From NCBI GenBank assembly GCA_017408725.1, contig JAFQUA010000044.1, forward strand, positions 1-5,880: a DNA stretch of 5,880 bases, given 5' to 3'. Origin of the DNA: Oscillospiraceae bacterium. Its GTDB lineage: Bacteria > Bacillota_A > Clostridia > Oscillospirales > Oscillospiraceae. The notes under the pieces were generated by a model. That model was not told the DNA's origin, ran no database searches, and was given only the letters and a program-made list of their open reading frames with translations. The position numbers were made by a program, and so were the translations under genes. Shown piece by piece: positions 5,017 to 5,880 of the stretch. Each line of letters begins with the position of its first letter. Within the stretch, counting starts at the first letter, position 1.

Positions 5017-5880
5017 TTGCTAAACTACAATAAGCTCTATTATTTCTATCATGTCGCTAAAAAAGCCAACCTGACACGCGCAGCCAGCTTTCTCCATGTC
5101 AGCCAGCCCTCTCTGAGCAAGGCGATCAAAGACCTCGAAGATCAACTTGGTGCACATCTGTTTTACCGCACCAATCGCTCTATGCTTCTGACTCCTGCAG
5201 GTGAGACACTGTTTCTTGAATGCGCTCCTTTTTTTAATCGCGAGTCGGAAATCATCCAGAAGGTGCTTGATAAGGCTGCCGCCGAAGTTGAACCCCTCCG
5301 CTTCGGCTACATGGTGTATAAAGCCATCTATCAGATCCCCCGCTTTCTCGCCTCTTATCAGCGCCTCCATCCGGAGATCCAACTTATTTCTCAACCCTTT
5401 AATGAACGCCTCGATATCAACGAAGCTCTTCTTAATGGCAGTCTTGACATTGGGTTAAAACTGTTTACTATTGATGAGCTGATCCCCTCGCTTGCCTTTC
5501 AGATTTTGGAGGAACACCCTCTTTCCATTGTTGTGCCGGTGGATCATCATTTGGCAGCACGCTCCTCGGTGGCTCTTCAGGAGTTGGCATCAGAAGACTT
5601 TGTATTCCTTGGTACAGGCGATCATTCCAGCGAATTTCGCTTTGCTATGAACTGGTGCAATCGATGTGGCTTTCACCCTAGAATTACTGTGGCCTATGAT
5701 CGGGTGGAGTCAGTTCTTACTATGGTACAAAGCGGTGCCGGTATCTCACTTCTGTCAGAATTTGCTCCCATCAATCACATGACTGGACTGAAAAGCATTC
5801 CCCTGAAGAACGCACCTATGATTTACAGCGCCCTGTTCTGGAACAAAGAGCGATCCTCCCCTTCTGTGCAGAGTTTTGTG
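5017..5880 (+). CDS. LysR-type transcriptional regulator, 3' end outside the window
   Basis: This DNA-binding regulator probably controls the divergent operon in response to a small-molecule effector. The 288 residues in the window open with a LysR winged helix-turn-helix (about 1-60): LYYFYHVAKKANLTRAAS, then SQPSLSKAIKDLEDQLG with the recognition helix, then LFYRTNRSMLLTPAG. A linker helix and a periplasmic-binding-protein-like effector domain (from about residue 88, LRFGYM) follow, with the usual LDIGL and VQSGAGISLL signatures. Family members are about 290-310 residues long, so only a short C-terminal piece should be missing. The TTG start is chosen because GGGAGG lies 7 bases upstream and because the N-terminus then has the normal length; the in-frame ATG at 4996 would add seven residues. 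The effector is unknown but is probably a substrate or intermediate of the operon's pathway. Confidence 0.9.
   Translation, partial: MLNYNKLYYFYHVAKKANLTRAASFLHVSQPSLSKAIKDLEDQLGAHLFYRTNRSMLLTPAGETLFLECAPFFNRESEIIQKVLDKAAAEVEPLRFGYMVYKAIYQIPRFLASYQRLHPEIQLISQPFNERLDINEALLNGSLDIGLKLFTIDELIPSLAFQILEEHPLSIVVPVDHHLAARSSVALQELASEDFVFLGTGDHSSEFRFAMNWCNRCGFHPRITVAYDRVESVLTMVQSGAGISLLSEFAPINHMTGLKSIPLKNAPMIYSALFWNKERSSPSVQSFV

Overview
The window reads as an accessory catabolic locus of an anaerobic Firmicute, most likely a mid-GC clostridium of the Oscillospiraceae/Lachnospiraceae kind. The reasons are strong AGGAGG-type ribosome binding sites, GTG and TTG starts, a butyrate-kinase family enzyme, two small ferredoxins, no oxygen-dependent enzyme, and an AT-rich control region between coding regions of balanced base composition. 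The taxonomic call is inference; there is no rRNA or marker gene.

Layout. One tightly packed operon runs leftward on the minus strand from about 4915 to the left edge. Its order is a 2x[4Fe-4S] ferredoxin (4860-4594), an AprA/SdhA-like FAD flavoprotein (4619-2913), a butyrate-kinase family acyl kinase (2893-1781), a second FAD flavoprotein of the fumarate reductase/ketosteroid dehydrogenase superfamily (1764-226), and a single-cluster ferredoxin (229-38). The first codons of a further gene start at 11 and continue outside the window. Gene gaps are 16-27 bases or overlaps of 4 and 26 bases. A LysR-type regulator (5017 to beyond 5880) is transcribed divergently.

Control region. The 156 bases between the divergent genes hold two promoter-like sequences that interleave, and a perfect dyad GATAT-N11-ATATC (4971-4991) with the LysR T-N11-A pattern. 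The dyad is centred about 66 bases upstream of the predicted operon start and just downstream of the predicted regulator start. That is the geometry expected if the regulator activates the operon and represses itself.

How the genes may work together (inference). Two ferredoxin-flavoprotein pairs flank an acyl kinase. The pairs could move electrons between ferredoxin and an organic acid or enoate-type substrate. The kinase could activate a carboxylate, or recover ATP from an acyl-phosphate. Neither flavoprotein keeps the recognisable catalytic arginines of true fumarate reductases, and the kinase departs from butyrate-kinase consensus at positions close to conserved motifs. The substrate is therefore probably not fumarate and may not be butyrate. 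No phosphotransacylase or transporter is visible in the window. No mobile element, RNA gene, CRISPR array or clear terminator was seen, and there is no gene-free stretch longer than 300 bases.
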